The translations under genes were made by a program, and so were the position numbers. From positions 82,874-146,873 of the forward strand of contig JAFLBE010000003.1 of assembly GCA_017303995.1 (NCBI GenBank): a stretch of 64,000 bases of DNA. Reading direction: 5' to 3'. This document shows, in pieces, positions 28,067 through 35,974 of this stretch; positions within the stretch are counted from its first letter, which is position 1; each line of letters starts with the position of its first letter. The notes beneath the pieces were generated by a model that ran no database searches, was not told the origin of the DNA, and saw only the letters and a list, made by a program, of their open reading frames with translations. The DNA is from Bacteroidota bacterium. Lineage in GTDB: Bacteria > Bacteroidota > JABWAT01.

Positions 28067-28345
28067 TCAGTCTTTTAGCAAGTCTGTCGTATACCTGACC
28101 ATTTTTTCAACTTCGGTCTGGTAAAACTCATCAGGCTCTTCCGTTATTTTCTTTTGCATTTCGAGTTCTTCTGCAAGATTCAGTGCTGCAATAACAGCCA
28201 GGGCAACCGGTGACCGGTCAGAACGACCCCGACTTAGGTCCCGCATCGTCTGATCAACGACTGACGCACATTTTCTGATCAGTTCAGGATCATCACCTTT
28301 AAGTGAATATTCTGTATCAAATATGTGAACTTTTACAGTTTCCAT
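28067..28345 (-). CDS. zapA: cell division protein ZapA
   Basis: A 92-residue ZapA, an FtsZ-ring stabiliser. The N-terminal domain (VKVHIFDTEYSLKGDDPELIRKCA) is followed by VALAVIAALNLAEELEM and an alpha-helical C-terminus, the standard order. Its position directly after pheT plus a coiled-coil gene, and before a 6S candidate, agrees with its identity. It overlaps the coiled-coil gene by one base (28345). Confidence 0.88.
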   Translation of the reverse strand: METVKVHIFDTEYSLKGDDPELIRKCASVVDQTMRDLSRGRSDRSPVALAVIAALNLAEELEMQKKITEEPDEFYQTEVEKMVRYTTDLLKD

Positions 28346-28614
28346 CAGATTCCCTCCTCACCAGTTATTGAATCAATCCGGTCAATCAGACTTTGAACTT
28401 TGGTTTCAAATTGCTTTTTTTCTTCTGAAACGGTTTGCTGATTGGTTTGGAATAACATCCGCATTTGATTCAGGTCTGATTCTTTTGCTCTGAGTTTTTC
28501 TTCCAGTTGCTGATTATTCAGCATCAGGCGGTCAATTTCATTTTGCTGCAGCCTGAGTTTATCCTGAATTTCCTGTAAATTCATCCACAATTGCTGAATG
28601 GATTCCCTTTCCAT
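28345..28614 (-). CDS. small coiled-coil protein (ZapB-like?)
   Basis: An 89-residue, almost wholly helical heptad-repeat protein (IQQLWMNLQEIQDKLRLQQNEIDRL...). It is squeezed between pheT and zapA with single-base overlaps on both sides. A short coiled coil next to zapA suggests a divisome partner analogous to ZapB. That is inference from position and composition, as coiled coils give no reliable homology signal by eye. Confidence 0.65.
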   Translation of the reverse strand: MERESIQQLWMNLQEIQDKLRLQQNEIDRLMLNNQQLEEKLRAKESDLNQMRMLFQTNQQTVSEEKKQFETKVQSLIDRIDSITGEEGI

Positions 28615-31028
28615 TAGGCGCCTCTCAATCTGGCTTTGAATTTATCTTCAAGAGTTTTGTTCACCTCATTCATGATGCCTTCAATGTCTTCATCAGTAAA
28701 GGTTTTTTCTGAATTCTGCAAAGTCATTCTGAATGCAACTGATTTTTCCTGATCTGGGTTTTGTTTTGCCTCAAAAACATCAAAAATAATGACATTCCGA
28801 ATCAATTCGGGTTTTACTGATTGAATTGAAAGCAGCATGTCTTCTGCTGCAACTGTTTTTGAAACCCAAAAGGCCATATCTTTTTCAACAGGAAGAAATT
28901 TTGAAAGTTCCTGGTATCTGGCAACTCTTGGTTTTAAAGCCCGGATTTCATCCAAATAAAATTCAGCAATATAAACGGGTTGTTTCAAACCATAGAAATT
29001 CTGGACGGTTTTGGAAATTTTGCCGAGGTACCCAATTTCCTGATTTTTCACATTCAGAGTCAGATAATCTTCGTAATAACTGCTTTCCTTCACTGCCAGG
29101 GTAACTGGATCAGCAAACTGAAAAGCACCGATTACAGCGTTCAGGTATCCTTTTAAATCAAAAAGAGAAACAGGTTTTGACTCGTGATTCCAGGAAACTG
29201 GCATGAAATTTCCTGAAAGCAGAAATCCTAAATGAATGGTTTCATCATAACCTGAAATTTTGGAATATCGTTTCGATGGTTTTTTCAGGAAACAATGTCC
29301 AAGTTCAAAAAACTTGAGATCAGCAAGTCCATGATTTTGATTTTTCACGGCAATTGCAAGCATTCCAGGCGCCAGTGCCGGTCTCATGATACCCATGTCT
29401 TCTGACTGCGGATTTAAAATCGGAACAATTTCAGAAGTCACCAGTTCAGCATCAGCTTTGGGAATCATTGAATTACATAGAATTTCCTGAAAACCAGCGC
29501 CGTTCATCAGGTGACGAAGGTTATTTTCTTCAGAATAATAACTCTTTTGTTCTGGTGTATAAGAAACAGCTACTGTCTCAGCTTCAGGAACATGATGGAA
29601 CCCATAAATTCTGATGAGTTCTTCAATCAGATCAATTTCCCGGGTAACATCAGGACGGTGAGATGGAACTTTTACCATCATTTCTGTTGAGTTTTCACCA
29701 ACCATTTTAAAGCCAAGAGAATCTAAAATCTGGTGAATAGAATCTTTCGGGATTTCGATACCAAGAATCCGCTTGACCTGAGCAAAACGAAGTGTCAGTT
29801 CCAAAACAGGAGTCGGTTTCGCAACTACCTCAACTGGTTTGAAAGAAGCTTTACCACCGCCAAGCTCAACAATCAATTTGGCGGCACGGCGAGCGGCAAT
29901 AGTTTGAAGATTGTGATCAATTCCACGCTCAAAACGGTAAGAAGAGTCAGTACTCAAACTCAGTTTTTTTGCTGTTTTTCTAACTGATGATGGATTAAAC
30001 CACGCAGATTCAAGCAAAACTTTTGAAGTCGAATCAACCACTTCAGAATTTTCTCCGCCCATAATTCCTGCAATTGCAACGGGTTCTTCCCCATCGCAGA
30101 TCATCAGCGCATTCTCAGGAAGTTGGCGGGACTTGGAATCCAAAGTTGTAAAAGACAACCCGGAAAAGGTTTTAACTTTTATGGTTTTGGTTTTTAAACG
30201 GTCATAATCAAAAGCATGTAACGGCTGACCAAGCTCCATCATGACATAATTGGTTACATCTACCAGAACATTCCGTGGGCGAAGTGCCATTTGTTTCAAG
30301 CGGGTTTGCATCCATTCCGGACTCTGTCTGGCTTCCAAACCTTCAATATACCAGCCAACATAAGTTGAACAGGCTTCCGGACTTTCTATTTCAATTTTTA
30401 TTTTTTCTGATGATTCAGATTGAGATAAATATTTCGGGTCGATGGAAAGATCAGGCATTCTGACCATTTTTCCGGCCAGAGCAGCTACATCACGGGCAAC
30501 ACCCAAATGACTAAGTGCATCACCCCGATTGGCAGTAATAGCAACTTCAAGCACATAATCTTCTTTTAAATTCAAAATCGTAGCAAAATCAAGTCCGGCA
30601 ATGAGAGAATCCTCAAGAATCCAGATTCCGTCTGATTTGCCTTCTTCAAGTCCAAGCTCAGATTTTGAACAGATCATCCCGTTGGATTCCTGTCCGCGGA
30701 TGGCTGCTTTTTTAATGACAAAATCGCCACCTAAAACAGCACCGACTGTCGCTACAGGAACGGTTTGTCCGGCAGCCACATTGGGTGCGCCGCAAACAAT
30801 CTGTACAGGATGTCCGTCACCCAGATCAACCATACAAACACTGAGTTTATCAGCGTTGGGGTGTTTTTCACGGGAAACGACTTTTCCTACTACAACGCCT
30901 TTAAATCCGGCACCTGTACGTTCAATGCCTTCCACTTCCAGTCCGGTCATGGTTAGTTTATTGGCAAGTTCTTCGGCTGTCCAGTCGAAGTCAACAAATT
31001 CTTTAAGCCAGCTGTATATGATTTTCAT
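28614..31028 (-). CDS. pheT: phenylalanyl-tRNA synthetase beta subunit
   Basis: An 804-residue PheT of the full-length bacterial type. An N-terminal EMAP/OB tRNA-binding domain (about 40-150, VVVGKVVSREKHPNADKLSVCMVDLG) is followed by B3/B4 and B5 domains (STDSSYRFERGID, PSHRPDVTREIDLIEELIRIYG), then a core domain with SLFDLKGYLNAV. A C-terminal ferredoxin-fold anticodon-binding domain (about 710-803) contains KFLPVEKDMAFWVSK and VEFRMTLQNSEKTFTDED-like text. It forms the (alpha-beta)2 enzyme with the upstream pheS product. Two bases separate them. Confidence 0.95.
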   Translation of the reverse strand: MKIIYSWLKEFVDFDWTAEELANKLTMTGLEVEGIERTGAGFKGVVVGKVVSREKHPNADKLSVCMVDLGDGHPVQIVCGAPNVAAGQTVPVATVGAVLGGDFVIKKAAIRGQESNGMICSKSELGLEEGKSDGIWILEDSLIAGLDFATILNLKEDYVLEVAITANRGDALSHLGVARDVAALAGKMVRMPDLSIDPKYLSQSESSEKIKIEIESPEACSTYVGWYIEGLEARQSPEWMQTRLKQMALRPRNVLVDVTNYVMMELGQPLHAFDYDRLKTKTIKVKTFSGLSFTTLDSKSRQLPENALMICDGEEPVAIAGIMGGENSEVVDSTSKVLLESAWFNPSSVRKTAKKLSLSTDSSYRFERGIDHNLQTIAARRAAKLIVELGGGKASFKPVEVVAKPTPVLELTLRFAQVKRILGIEIPKDSIHQILDSLGFKMVGENSTEMMVKVPSHRPDVTREIDLIEELIRIYGFHHVPEAETVAVSYTPEQKSYYSEENNLRHLMNGAGFQEILCNSMIPKADAELVTSEIVPILNPQSEDMGIMRPALAPGMLAIAVKNQNHGLADLKFFELGHCFLKKPSKRYSKISGYDETIHLGFLLSGNFMPVSWNHESKPVSLFDLKGYLNAVIGAFQFADPVTLAVKESSYYEDYLTLNVKNQEIGYLGKISKTVQNFYGLKQPVYIAEFYLDEIRALKPRVARYQELSKFLPVEKDMAFWVSKTVAAEDMLLSIQSVKPELIRNVIIFDVFEAKQNPDQEKSVAFRMTLQNSEKTFTDEDIEGIMNEVNKTLEDKFKARLRGA

Positions 31029-31030
31029 AG

Positions 31031-32035
31031 TTAAAACTGTTGTAAAAACCGTAAATTATTATCCCAAAGAAGTCGAATGTCATCAATTCCGTAGCGCATC
31101 ATGGCAATACGGTCAATTCCCATTCCAAAAGCGTATCCAGAATAAACTTCCGGATCAATTTTCGCTGCTTTCAGAACATTGGGGTCAACCATTCCGCAAC
31201 CCAGAATTTCAAGCCATCCAGAATGTTTGCAAACCCGGCAGCCTTTTCCGTGGCATAAATGACAACTTACATCAACTTCAGCTGAAGGTTCTGTAAACGG
31301 AAAATAGGAAGGTCTCAGTTTGATTTTTGTCTGCGGCCCAAAAAACTCCCTCGCGAATGCAAGCAATATGGTTTTCAGATCAACAAAGGAAACATTCTTA
31401 TCAATGAGAAGTCCTTCAAGCTGATGAAACAGACAGTAACTCCGGGCAGAAACAGCTTCATTCCGGTAAACACGACCGGGCATGATAGAACGGATTGGCG
31501 GTTTCTGATTTTCCATGACTCTGATCTGAACCGGTGATGTATGGGTTCTCAGCAAAAGATCCTTATCAATAAAATAAGTATCCTGCATATCCCTGGCCGG
31601 GTGATCATGCTCAAAATTCAATGCTTCAAAATTGTACCAGTCATGCTCCAATTCCGGACCTGATGCCACTGAAAAACCGAGAAATCTGAAAATCTCGATC
31701 ATTTCATTTAAGACAACGGTTAACGGATGAAGTCTGCCGAACTGAATGGGAGTTCCCGGTAAAGTCAGGTCGGTCTTCGGGATGACGAGGGATTTGCCGT
31801 TTTCGGCTGCTGAAGCAGAATCAATCGCGCTCTGAGCTTTGATTTTCAGCTCATTGAGTAACTTTCCGACTTGTCCTTTTTGCTCTTTGGGAACACTGCC
31901 AAGCTGCTCAAACAGAGCACTTACAGTTCCTTTCCGGCCAAGAAAACGAATTCTGAAAGCTTCAATGGCATCAGATGAACTCAAAGGCAAAGAAGCATCA
32001 ATGGCTTCGTGGACCAGTTTAATCTGTTCTTCCAT
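31031..32035 (-). CDS. pheS: phenylalanyl-tRNA synthetase alpha subunit
   Basis: A 334-residue PheS, the catalytic class II subunit. The N-terminal coiled coil is followed by motif 1 region ([22 protein letters not shown]), [11 protein letters not shown], motif 2 ([23 protein letters not shown]) and motif 3 ([20 protein letters not shown]). A cysteine-rich insertion, [17 protein letters not shown], is a frequent PheS zinc-like knuckle. A terminator-like hairpin precedes it, so pheST may be controlled separately from rplT. Confidence 0.95.
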   Translation of the reverse strand: MEEQIKLVHEAIDASLPLSSSDAIEAFRIRFLGRKGTVSALFEQLGSVPKEQKGQVGKLLNELKIKAQSAIDSASAAENGKSLVIPKTDLTLPGTPIQFGRLHPLTVVLNEMIEIFRFLGFSVASGPELEHDWYNFEALNFEHDHPARDMQDTYFIDKDLLLRTHTSPVQIRVMENQKPPIRSIMPGRVYRNEAVSARSYCLFHQLEGLLIDKNVSFVDLKTILLAFAREFFGPQTKIKLRPSYFPFTEPSAEVDVSCHLCHGKGCRVCKHSGWLEILGCGMVDPNVLKAAKIDPEVYSGYAFGMGIDRIAMMRYGIDDIRLLWDNNLRFLQQF

Positions 32036-32050
32036 ATCGGACTCTATAAA

Positions 32051-32100
32051 AAAAGAAAGGGAACAGCCTGCAGGTCATTGCCCTGCTGACTGTTCCCTTT
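32051..32100 (-). terminator. terminator/attenuator hairpin between rplT and pheS
   Basis: Perfect 11-bp stem AAAGGGAACAG (32056-32066)/CTGTTCCCTTT (32090-32100), with an inner GCAG/CTGC stem. On the minus strand it is followed by CTTTCTTTTTTT. It sits 16-20 bp before the pheS ATG, after rplT. The position fits an intrinsic terminator of infC-rpmI-rplT or a read-through/attenuation device for pheST. No leader peptide rich in Phe codons was seen. Confidence 0.8.
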
Positions 32101-32115
32101 TCGGTTAAAGAAAAA

Positions 32116-32463
32116 TCAGGCCAGAGCTTGTTTTACAACAGCTGCAAAGGCTTCCGGATTGTTCACAGCCAATTCAGCAAGTGATTTACGGTTAAGTGTG
32201 ATATTCTTTACATCAAGTGCGTGAATCAGACGGCTGTAAGTTGTTCCGTTTTGATGTGCACCTGCGTTGATACGGGCAATCCAGAGATTTCTGAAATTCC
32301 GGCGGCGAACCCGGCGATCGCTGAATGAATAGGCTAAACCTTTTTCAACAGCATTTTTTGCAACGGTGTAAACAGCGTTACGGCGACCGAAATATCCGCT
32401 GGCCTGCGCAATAATTTTTTTGCGGCGGCGGTGGGAAGCTACTTTATTTTGCGAACGTGGCAT
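32116..32463 (-). CDS. rplT: 50S ribosomal protein L20
   Basis: A 115-residue L20 with the signature SHRRRKKIIAQASGYFGRRNAVYTVAKNAVEK and WIARINAGAHQNGTTYSRLIHAL. It is complete and the usual length. It lies in the classic infC-rpmI-rplT order. L20 often represses this operon through an mRNA structure. I could not identify such a leader here. Confidence 0.97.
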   Translation of the reverse strand: MPRSQNKVASHRRRKKIIAQASGYFGRRNAVYTVAKNAVEKGLAYSFSDRRVRRRNFRNLWIARINAGAHQNGTTYSRLIHALDVKNITLNRKSLAELAVNNPEAFAAVVKQALA

Positions 32464-32489
32464 TTTAAACTCCTGATTTTAAATATCGA

Positions 32490-32684
32490 TTACATTCCAA
32501 GCATCCGTTTTACGCGTGGCATATCCACCTCAGCCATCACATAGACTTTGCGAAGGCTTCTTTTGCGCTTACGGGATTTGGATGTTAAAATGTGACGTGC
32601 AAAAGCTTTGGCGCGGAGAATTTTTCCGGTACCGGTTACTTTGAACCTCTTTTTTGCACTTTTGTTGGTTTTCATTTTAGGCAT
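32490..32684 (-). CDS. rpmI: 50S ribosomal protein L35
   Basis: A 64-residue, highly basic L35 ([20 protein letters not shown], then [16 protein letters not shown]). Complete, located between infC and rplT with 19- and 26-bp gaps. Confidence 0.97.
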   Translation of the reverse strand: MPKMKTNKSAKKRFKVTGTGKILRAKAFARHILTSKSRKRKRSLRKVYVMAEVDMPRVKRMLGM

Positions 32685-32703
32685 GGCGTCCTCTGGTTGA
32701 TTA

Positions 32704-33240
32704 TTATTTTTTCTTTTTCTCCGGTGAGAGCATCACCGTCATGGCACGGCCTTCCAGCTTTGGCTCCTGATCAACCTTGCAGTAATCTTCAAGGCGTTCA
32801 AGGAATCTTTTCAGGAGATCCAATCCCTGATTTTGGTAAGTAATTTCCCGGCCCTTAAAAATCACAGAGCCTTTTACTTTATTACCTTCTTCAAGAAACC
32901 GGATGGCGTGTTTGGTTTTAAAATCAAAATCGTGAACATCGGTATTGATGTGGAAGCGAACTTCCTTAACAATAACTACCGTTTGTTTTTTCTTGGCGAC
33001 TTTTTCTTTCTTCGTCAATTCATATTTGTACTTGCCAAAATCTACAATCTTACAGACTGGTGGGTCTGCCATCGGCGAGATTTCGACCAGATCAAGCTGT
33101 TTGGATTCAGCTAAAGCTAAAGCTTCCTGGATGGAATAAATTCCATGGATTCCGTCCGGATCAACGACACGAACACGTTTTGCACGAATATCTTCGTTGA
33201 TTCTGACTTTATCAGATGAGGGTTTAACAGGACCGTTAAT
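32704..33240 (-). CDS. infC: translation initiation factor IF-3 (ATT start)
   Basis: A 178-residue IF-3. An ATG-only reading gives 122 residues beginning [13 protein letters not shown], which lacks most of the N-terminal domain. Upstream, the same frame encodes [18 protein letters not shown]...QLDLVEISP, the conserved IF-3 N-domain. The frame begins at an ATT codon (33240-33238) preceded by a strong AAGGAG Shine-Dalgarno (33254-33249) at 8-nt spacing. Rare AUU/AUA/AUC starts are typical of infC, where IF-3 rejects its own start codon and so autoregulates. The C-domain contains the usual [20 protein letters not shown]. The thrS stop lies 19 bp upstream. Confidence 0.93.
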   Translation of the reverse strand: MNGPVKPSSDKVRINEDIRAKRVRVVDPDGIHGIYSIQEALALAESKQLDLVEISPMADPPVCKIVDFGKYKYELTKKEKVAKKKQTVVIVKEVRFHINTDVHDFDFKTKHAIRFLEEGNKVKGSVIFKGREITYQNQGLDLLKRFLERLEDYCKVDQEPKLEGRAMTVMLSPEKKKK

Positions 33241-33254
33241 AGGTTCTTCTCCTT
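33238..33254 (-). promoter_or_regulatory. infC ribosome-binding site and ATT start
   Basis: AAGGAG at 33254-33249, 8 nt, then ATT at 33240-33238. No ATG, GTG or TTG in this frame gives a full-length IF-3. The strong Shine-Dalgarno is unusual for this window, where most genes have weak ones, and it decides the start. It implies IF-3 autoregulation as in E. coli. Confidence 0.88.
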
Positions 33255-33259
33255 GATTA

Positions 33260-35197
33260 TTACAAACTTCTGGACTGGATTTCAGTACTGATCATTTTTA
33301 CAAATTCAGCAACCGGAACTGTTCCCTGATCACCCTGTCCGTGCTTCCTGATGGAAATTGAACCGCTTTCGGCTTCTTTTCCGCCAATGACAAGCATGTA
33401 AGGTACTTTTTGGGTTTCCCAGTCACGGATCTTATATCCGATTTTTTCATTGCGCAGGTCGAGTTTTACTCTCACACCTGCATCAGCCAATTGTTTTTCA
33501 ACATCGGCAGCATAGTCATTAAACACTTCACTGATCGGGAGAACCGCAGCCTGAACCGGTGACAGCCAGGTTGGGAAATTCCCTGCAAAATGTTCAATCA
33601 GAATACTTAAGAAACGTTCCATCGAACCAAAAGGTGCACGATGGATAATAACAGGACGCAGTTTGGTGTTTTCAGGCCCAACATATTCAAGACCGAAACG
33701 CTCAGGCATCACATAGTCAACCTGAACGGTACCCAACTGCCATTTACGCCCAATGGCATCCTTTACAATAAAATCAAATTTTGGACCGTAGAATGCAGCT
33801 TCGCCCATTCCTACAAAGTAGTCAAGATCCATGGTTTTGGCAACATCCAGAATTTCTTCCTGTGATTGTTCCCACATTTCAGGTGATCCTGCATATTTGT
33901 CTTTATTGTTCGGATCCCAGAAAGACAACCGGGTTTTTACCGGCATGTTGAAAAGCTTGAAAACGAGCTGAGTAAGCTCTATTGCATTGATAAGTTCAGC
34001 TTTTAACTGATCATGGGTACAATAAATGTGTGCATCATCCTGTGTAAAACCACGAACACGTGAAAGTCCGTTGAGTTCACCCGATTGTTCGTACCGGTAA
34101 ACCGTTCCAAACTCTGCAAGACGTAATGGCAGATCACGATAGGATCTTGGCTGATTGGAATAAATCTGGTGGTGATGCGGGCAGTTCATCGGCTTCAGAA
34201 GATATTGCTCATCTTCTACTGTCATCGGTGCAAACTGAGAATCTGAATAATATGGGTAATGTCCTGAAGTTTTGTACATTTCAAGGTTACCAATATGAGG
34301 CGTAATCACTTCCACATAACCACGTTTCAGAAGTTCTTCACGAAGAAACTGCTCAAGAGTCCGGCGGATGATGGTTCCGTTCGGAAGCCAAACCGGCAAT
34401 CCACGACCCACCATCGGACTAAACATAAATAATTGAAGCTGCTTGCCAAGTTTCTTGTGATCCCGTTTTTTGGCTTCTTCAAGTTGAAACAAATACTCAT
34501 CAAGAAGGGTTTGTTTAGGGAAGGTTATGGCATAAATACGTTGCATCACCTGGCGGGAAGCATCTCCCCTCCAGTAACTGGATGAAACGGATAAAACTTT
34601 TACAGCTTTTAAACGGGATGTATTCGGTAAATGCGGACCGGTACAAAGATCTGAAAATTCACCCTGATGGTAGACAGAAACAACATCATCTTCTTTAATG
34701 GTGTTTTCAAGAATTTCAACTTTATAAAGATCCTGACGTGACGTTTTAAAATAGGTTATGGCTTCATCGCGGGAAAGCTCCTGACGGCGGATGGTCAGTT
34801 CCCTTTTTCCGATTTCTTTCATCTTATCTTCAATGAGTTTGAAATCTTCAGGAGTGAAAGAATGGGGAGAATCGATATCGTAGTAAAAGCCATTTTCAAT
34901 GGAAGGACCGGCACCAAACTTGGTTCCAGGGAACAATTCTTCGATTGCCTGCGCCATAATATGTGAACTGGAGTGCCAGTAAATATCTTTTCCTTCATCA
35001 GAATCGAAGGTAATGATACGAATATGGGCATCCTGATTCAGAGGCAGATTGATATCTTTTACTTTGCCGTTTACAGCAATAGCAAGAGAATCCTTTTCCA
35101 GTGAACGGGAAATGGAGGTTGCGATTTCCAGACCGGTTGTACCGATTGGATAGTCACGTACCGATTGATCCGGCAACGTTATACGGATTTTGTCCAC
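33260..35197 (-). CDS. thrS: threonyl-tRNA synthetase
   Basis: A 645-residue ThrRS. Domains in order: TGS (about 1-62), the tRNA_SAD editing domain (HHxxxH-type HSSSHIMAQAIEELFPG and CTGPHLPNT), the class II core (motif 2 RYEQSGELNGLSRVRGFTQDDAHIYC, MNCPHHHQIY) with zinc ligands Cys/His, and motif 3 (IIHRAPFGSMERFLSILIEHF). The C-terminal HGTP anticodon-binding domain (about 545-640) completes it. It is full length. Four tRNA genes on the same strand lie upstream, the nearest 31 bp away. Confidence 0.97.
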   Translation of the reverse strand: MDKIRITLPDQSVRDYPIGTTGLEIATSISRSLEKDSLAIAVNGKVKDINLPLNQDAHIRIITFDSDEGKDIYWHSSSHIMAQAIEELFPGTKFGAGPSIENGFYYDIDSPHSFTPEDFKLIEDKMKEIGKRELTIRRQELSRDEAITYFKTSRQDLYKVEILENTIKEDDVVSVYHQGEFSDLCTGPHLPNTSRLKAVKVLSVSSSYWRGDASRQVMQRIYAITFPKQTLLDEYLFQLEEAKKRDHKKLGKQLQLFMFSPMVGRGLPVWLPNGTIIRRTLEQFLREELLKRGYVEVITPHIGNLEMYKTSGHYPYYSDSQFAPMTVEDEQYLLKPMNCPHHHQIYSNQPRSYRDLPLRLAEFGTVYRYEQSGELNGLSRVRGFTQDDAHIYCTHDQLKAELINAIELTQLVFKLFNMPVKTRLSFWDPNNKDKYAGSPEMWEQSQEEILDVAKTMDLDYFVGMGEAAFYGPKFDFIVKDAIGRKWQLGTVQVDYVMPERFGLEYVGPENTKLRPVIIHRAPFGSMERFLSILIEHFAGNFPTWLSPVQAAVLPISEVFNDYAADVEKQLADAGVRVKLDLRNEKIGYKIRDWETQKVPYMLVIGGKEAESGSISIRKHGQGDQGTVPVAEFVKMISTEIQSRSL

Positions 35198-35228
35198 GAC
35201 AGGGTCCTGCGAAAGTTAAAAGTAGCAG

Positions 35229-35302
<74 letters not shown>

Positions 35303-35406
35303 AATGCTATTTCATTTCAAATGACAGATACTGATTTCTTTAGAATAACAACACGGCGTGGTGAATCAGAAGAGCTTAAGAACCACGACCGCTGATTAAG
35401 GTTATG

Positions 35407-35492
35407 TACCGAGAGCGGGAATCGAACCCGCACGGCTGTTAGCAGCCAAGGGATTTTAAGTCCCTCTTGTCTACCTATTCCAACATCTCGGC
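35407..35492 (-). tRNA. tRNA-Leu (TAA)
   Basis: An 86-nt type II tRNA with a long variable arm. Acceptor GCCGAGA/TCTCGGT, discriminator A. Anticodon arm AGGGA-CTTAAAA-TCCCT, anticodon TAA. T-loop TTCGATT. CCA is not encoded. Confidence 0.95.
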
Positions 35493-35512
35493 GACACAAT
35501 ACAAAGGCAAAG

Positions 35513-35585
35513 AGGCGACGGGCGGATTCGAACCGCCGAATGAAAGTTTTGCAGACTTCTCCCTTAGCCACTTGGGTACGTCGCC
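35513..35585 (-). tRNA. tRNA-Cys (GCA)
   Basis: Acceptor GGCGACG/CGTCGCC with discriminator T(U), as expected for tRNA-Cys. Anticodon loop CTGCAAA, anticodon GCA. T-arm GGCGG-TTCGAAT-CCGCC. CCA is not encoded. Confidence 0.95.
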
Positions 35586-35611
35586 GGACTATAAAGAACA
35601 TTTTCTAAACG

Positions 35612-35638
35612 AAAAATCCCGAGAAACCGGGATTTTTT
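35612..35638 (-). terminator. hairpin between tRNA-Gly array and tRNA-Cys
   Basis: Stem ATCCCG (35616-35621)/CGGGAT (35628-35633), extended by A/T pairs and flanked by T runs on both strands, so it could stop transcription in either direction. It lies downstream of the tRNA-Gly repeat array. It therefore probably separates tRNA-Gly transcription from the Cys-Leu-Val-thrS unit. Confidence 0.75.
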
Positions 35639-35810
35639 AGAGCGGGAAACGAGACTTCCCGATCTTCGGGACGACATCAACCTTGGCTGGTGTCACTGGT
35701 TTCCTATAACAAAATCAAGAACGAAGAGCGGGAAACGAGACTTCCCGACTTTCGGGACGACATCAACCTTGGTTGGTCTCACTGGTTTCCTATAACTAAA
35801 ACAAAAACGA
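35639..35810 (-). pseudogene. two partial tRNA-Gly-like copies
   Basis: Units 35639-35724 and 35725-35810 preserve only the 3' part of tRNA-Gly (acceptor 3' strand and part of the anticodon arm). They cannot form a cloverleaf because the 5' acceptor strand and D-arm are gone. The two copies are nearly identical to each other over the full 86 bp. They therefore duplicated after diverging from the tRNA gene, or were homogenised. Confidence 0.7.
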
Positions 35811-35812
35811 AG

Positions 35813-35885
35813 AGCGGGAAACGAGACTCGAACTCGCGACATCAACCTTGGCAAGGTTGCGCTCTACCAACTGAGCTATTCCCGC
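35813..35885 (-). tRNA. tRNA-Gly (GCC)
   Basis: Acceptor GCGGGAA/TTCCCGC, discriminator T(U). D-arm GCTCAGTTGGTAGAGC. Anticodon arm CAACC-TTGCCAA-GGTTG, anticodon GCC. T-loop TTCGAGT. CCA is not encoded. It is the intact member of an 86-bp tandem array. Confidence 0.95.
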
Positions 35886-35974
35886 TTGTATTTTAAAGTG
35901 GTACAAAGATACGGCAAAGATTTATCGTGCGCAAGTCCCTTTTGAGCTAATATTTAAAAAAAATACAATAAATC

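Larger units (their letters stand above)
35639..35896 (-). repeat. three-unit 86-bp tandem array derived from tRNA-Gly
   Basis: AGAGCGGGAAACGAGACT recurs at 35639, 35725 and 35811, exactly 86 bp apart. The third unit is the intact tRNA-Gly gene. Units 1 and 2 keep the 3' acceptor half and the CGACATCAACCTTGG anticodon-arm segment. Their T-arm is replaced by a TCCCGA-NNN-TCGGGA hairpin (35657-35671, 35743-35757). The 5' half of the tRNA is replaced by an unrelated stretch shared between them (ACTGGTTTCCTATAAC). They are degenerate tRNA-like copies downstream of the real gene. Confidence 0.85.

Noticed and set aside
30601..31296. 231-codon open frame on the plus strand across pheT and pheS
   Set aside because: It is antisense to two certain genes, crosses their junction, is rich in Ser/Pro/Thr as antisense frames often are, and has no recognisable motif.
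35639..35896. CRISPR array
   Set aside because: The three repeats are contiguous 86-bp units with no unique spacers, they derive from tRNA-Gly, and no cas gene is present.
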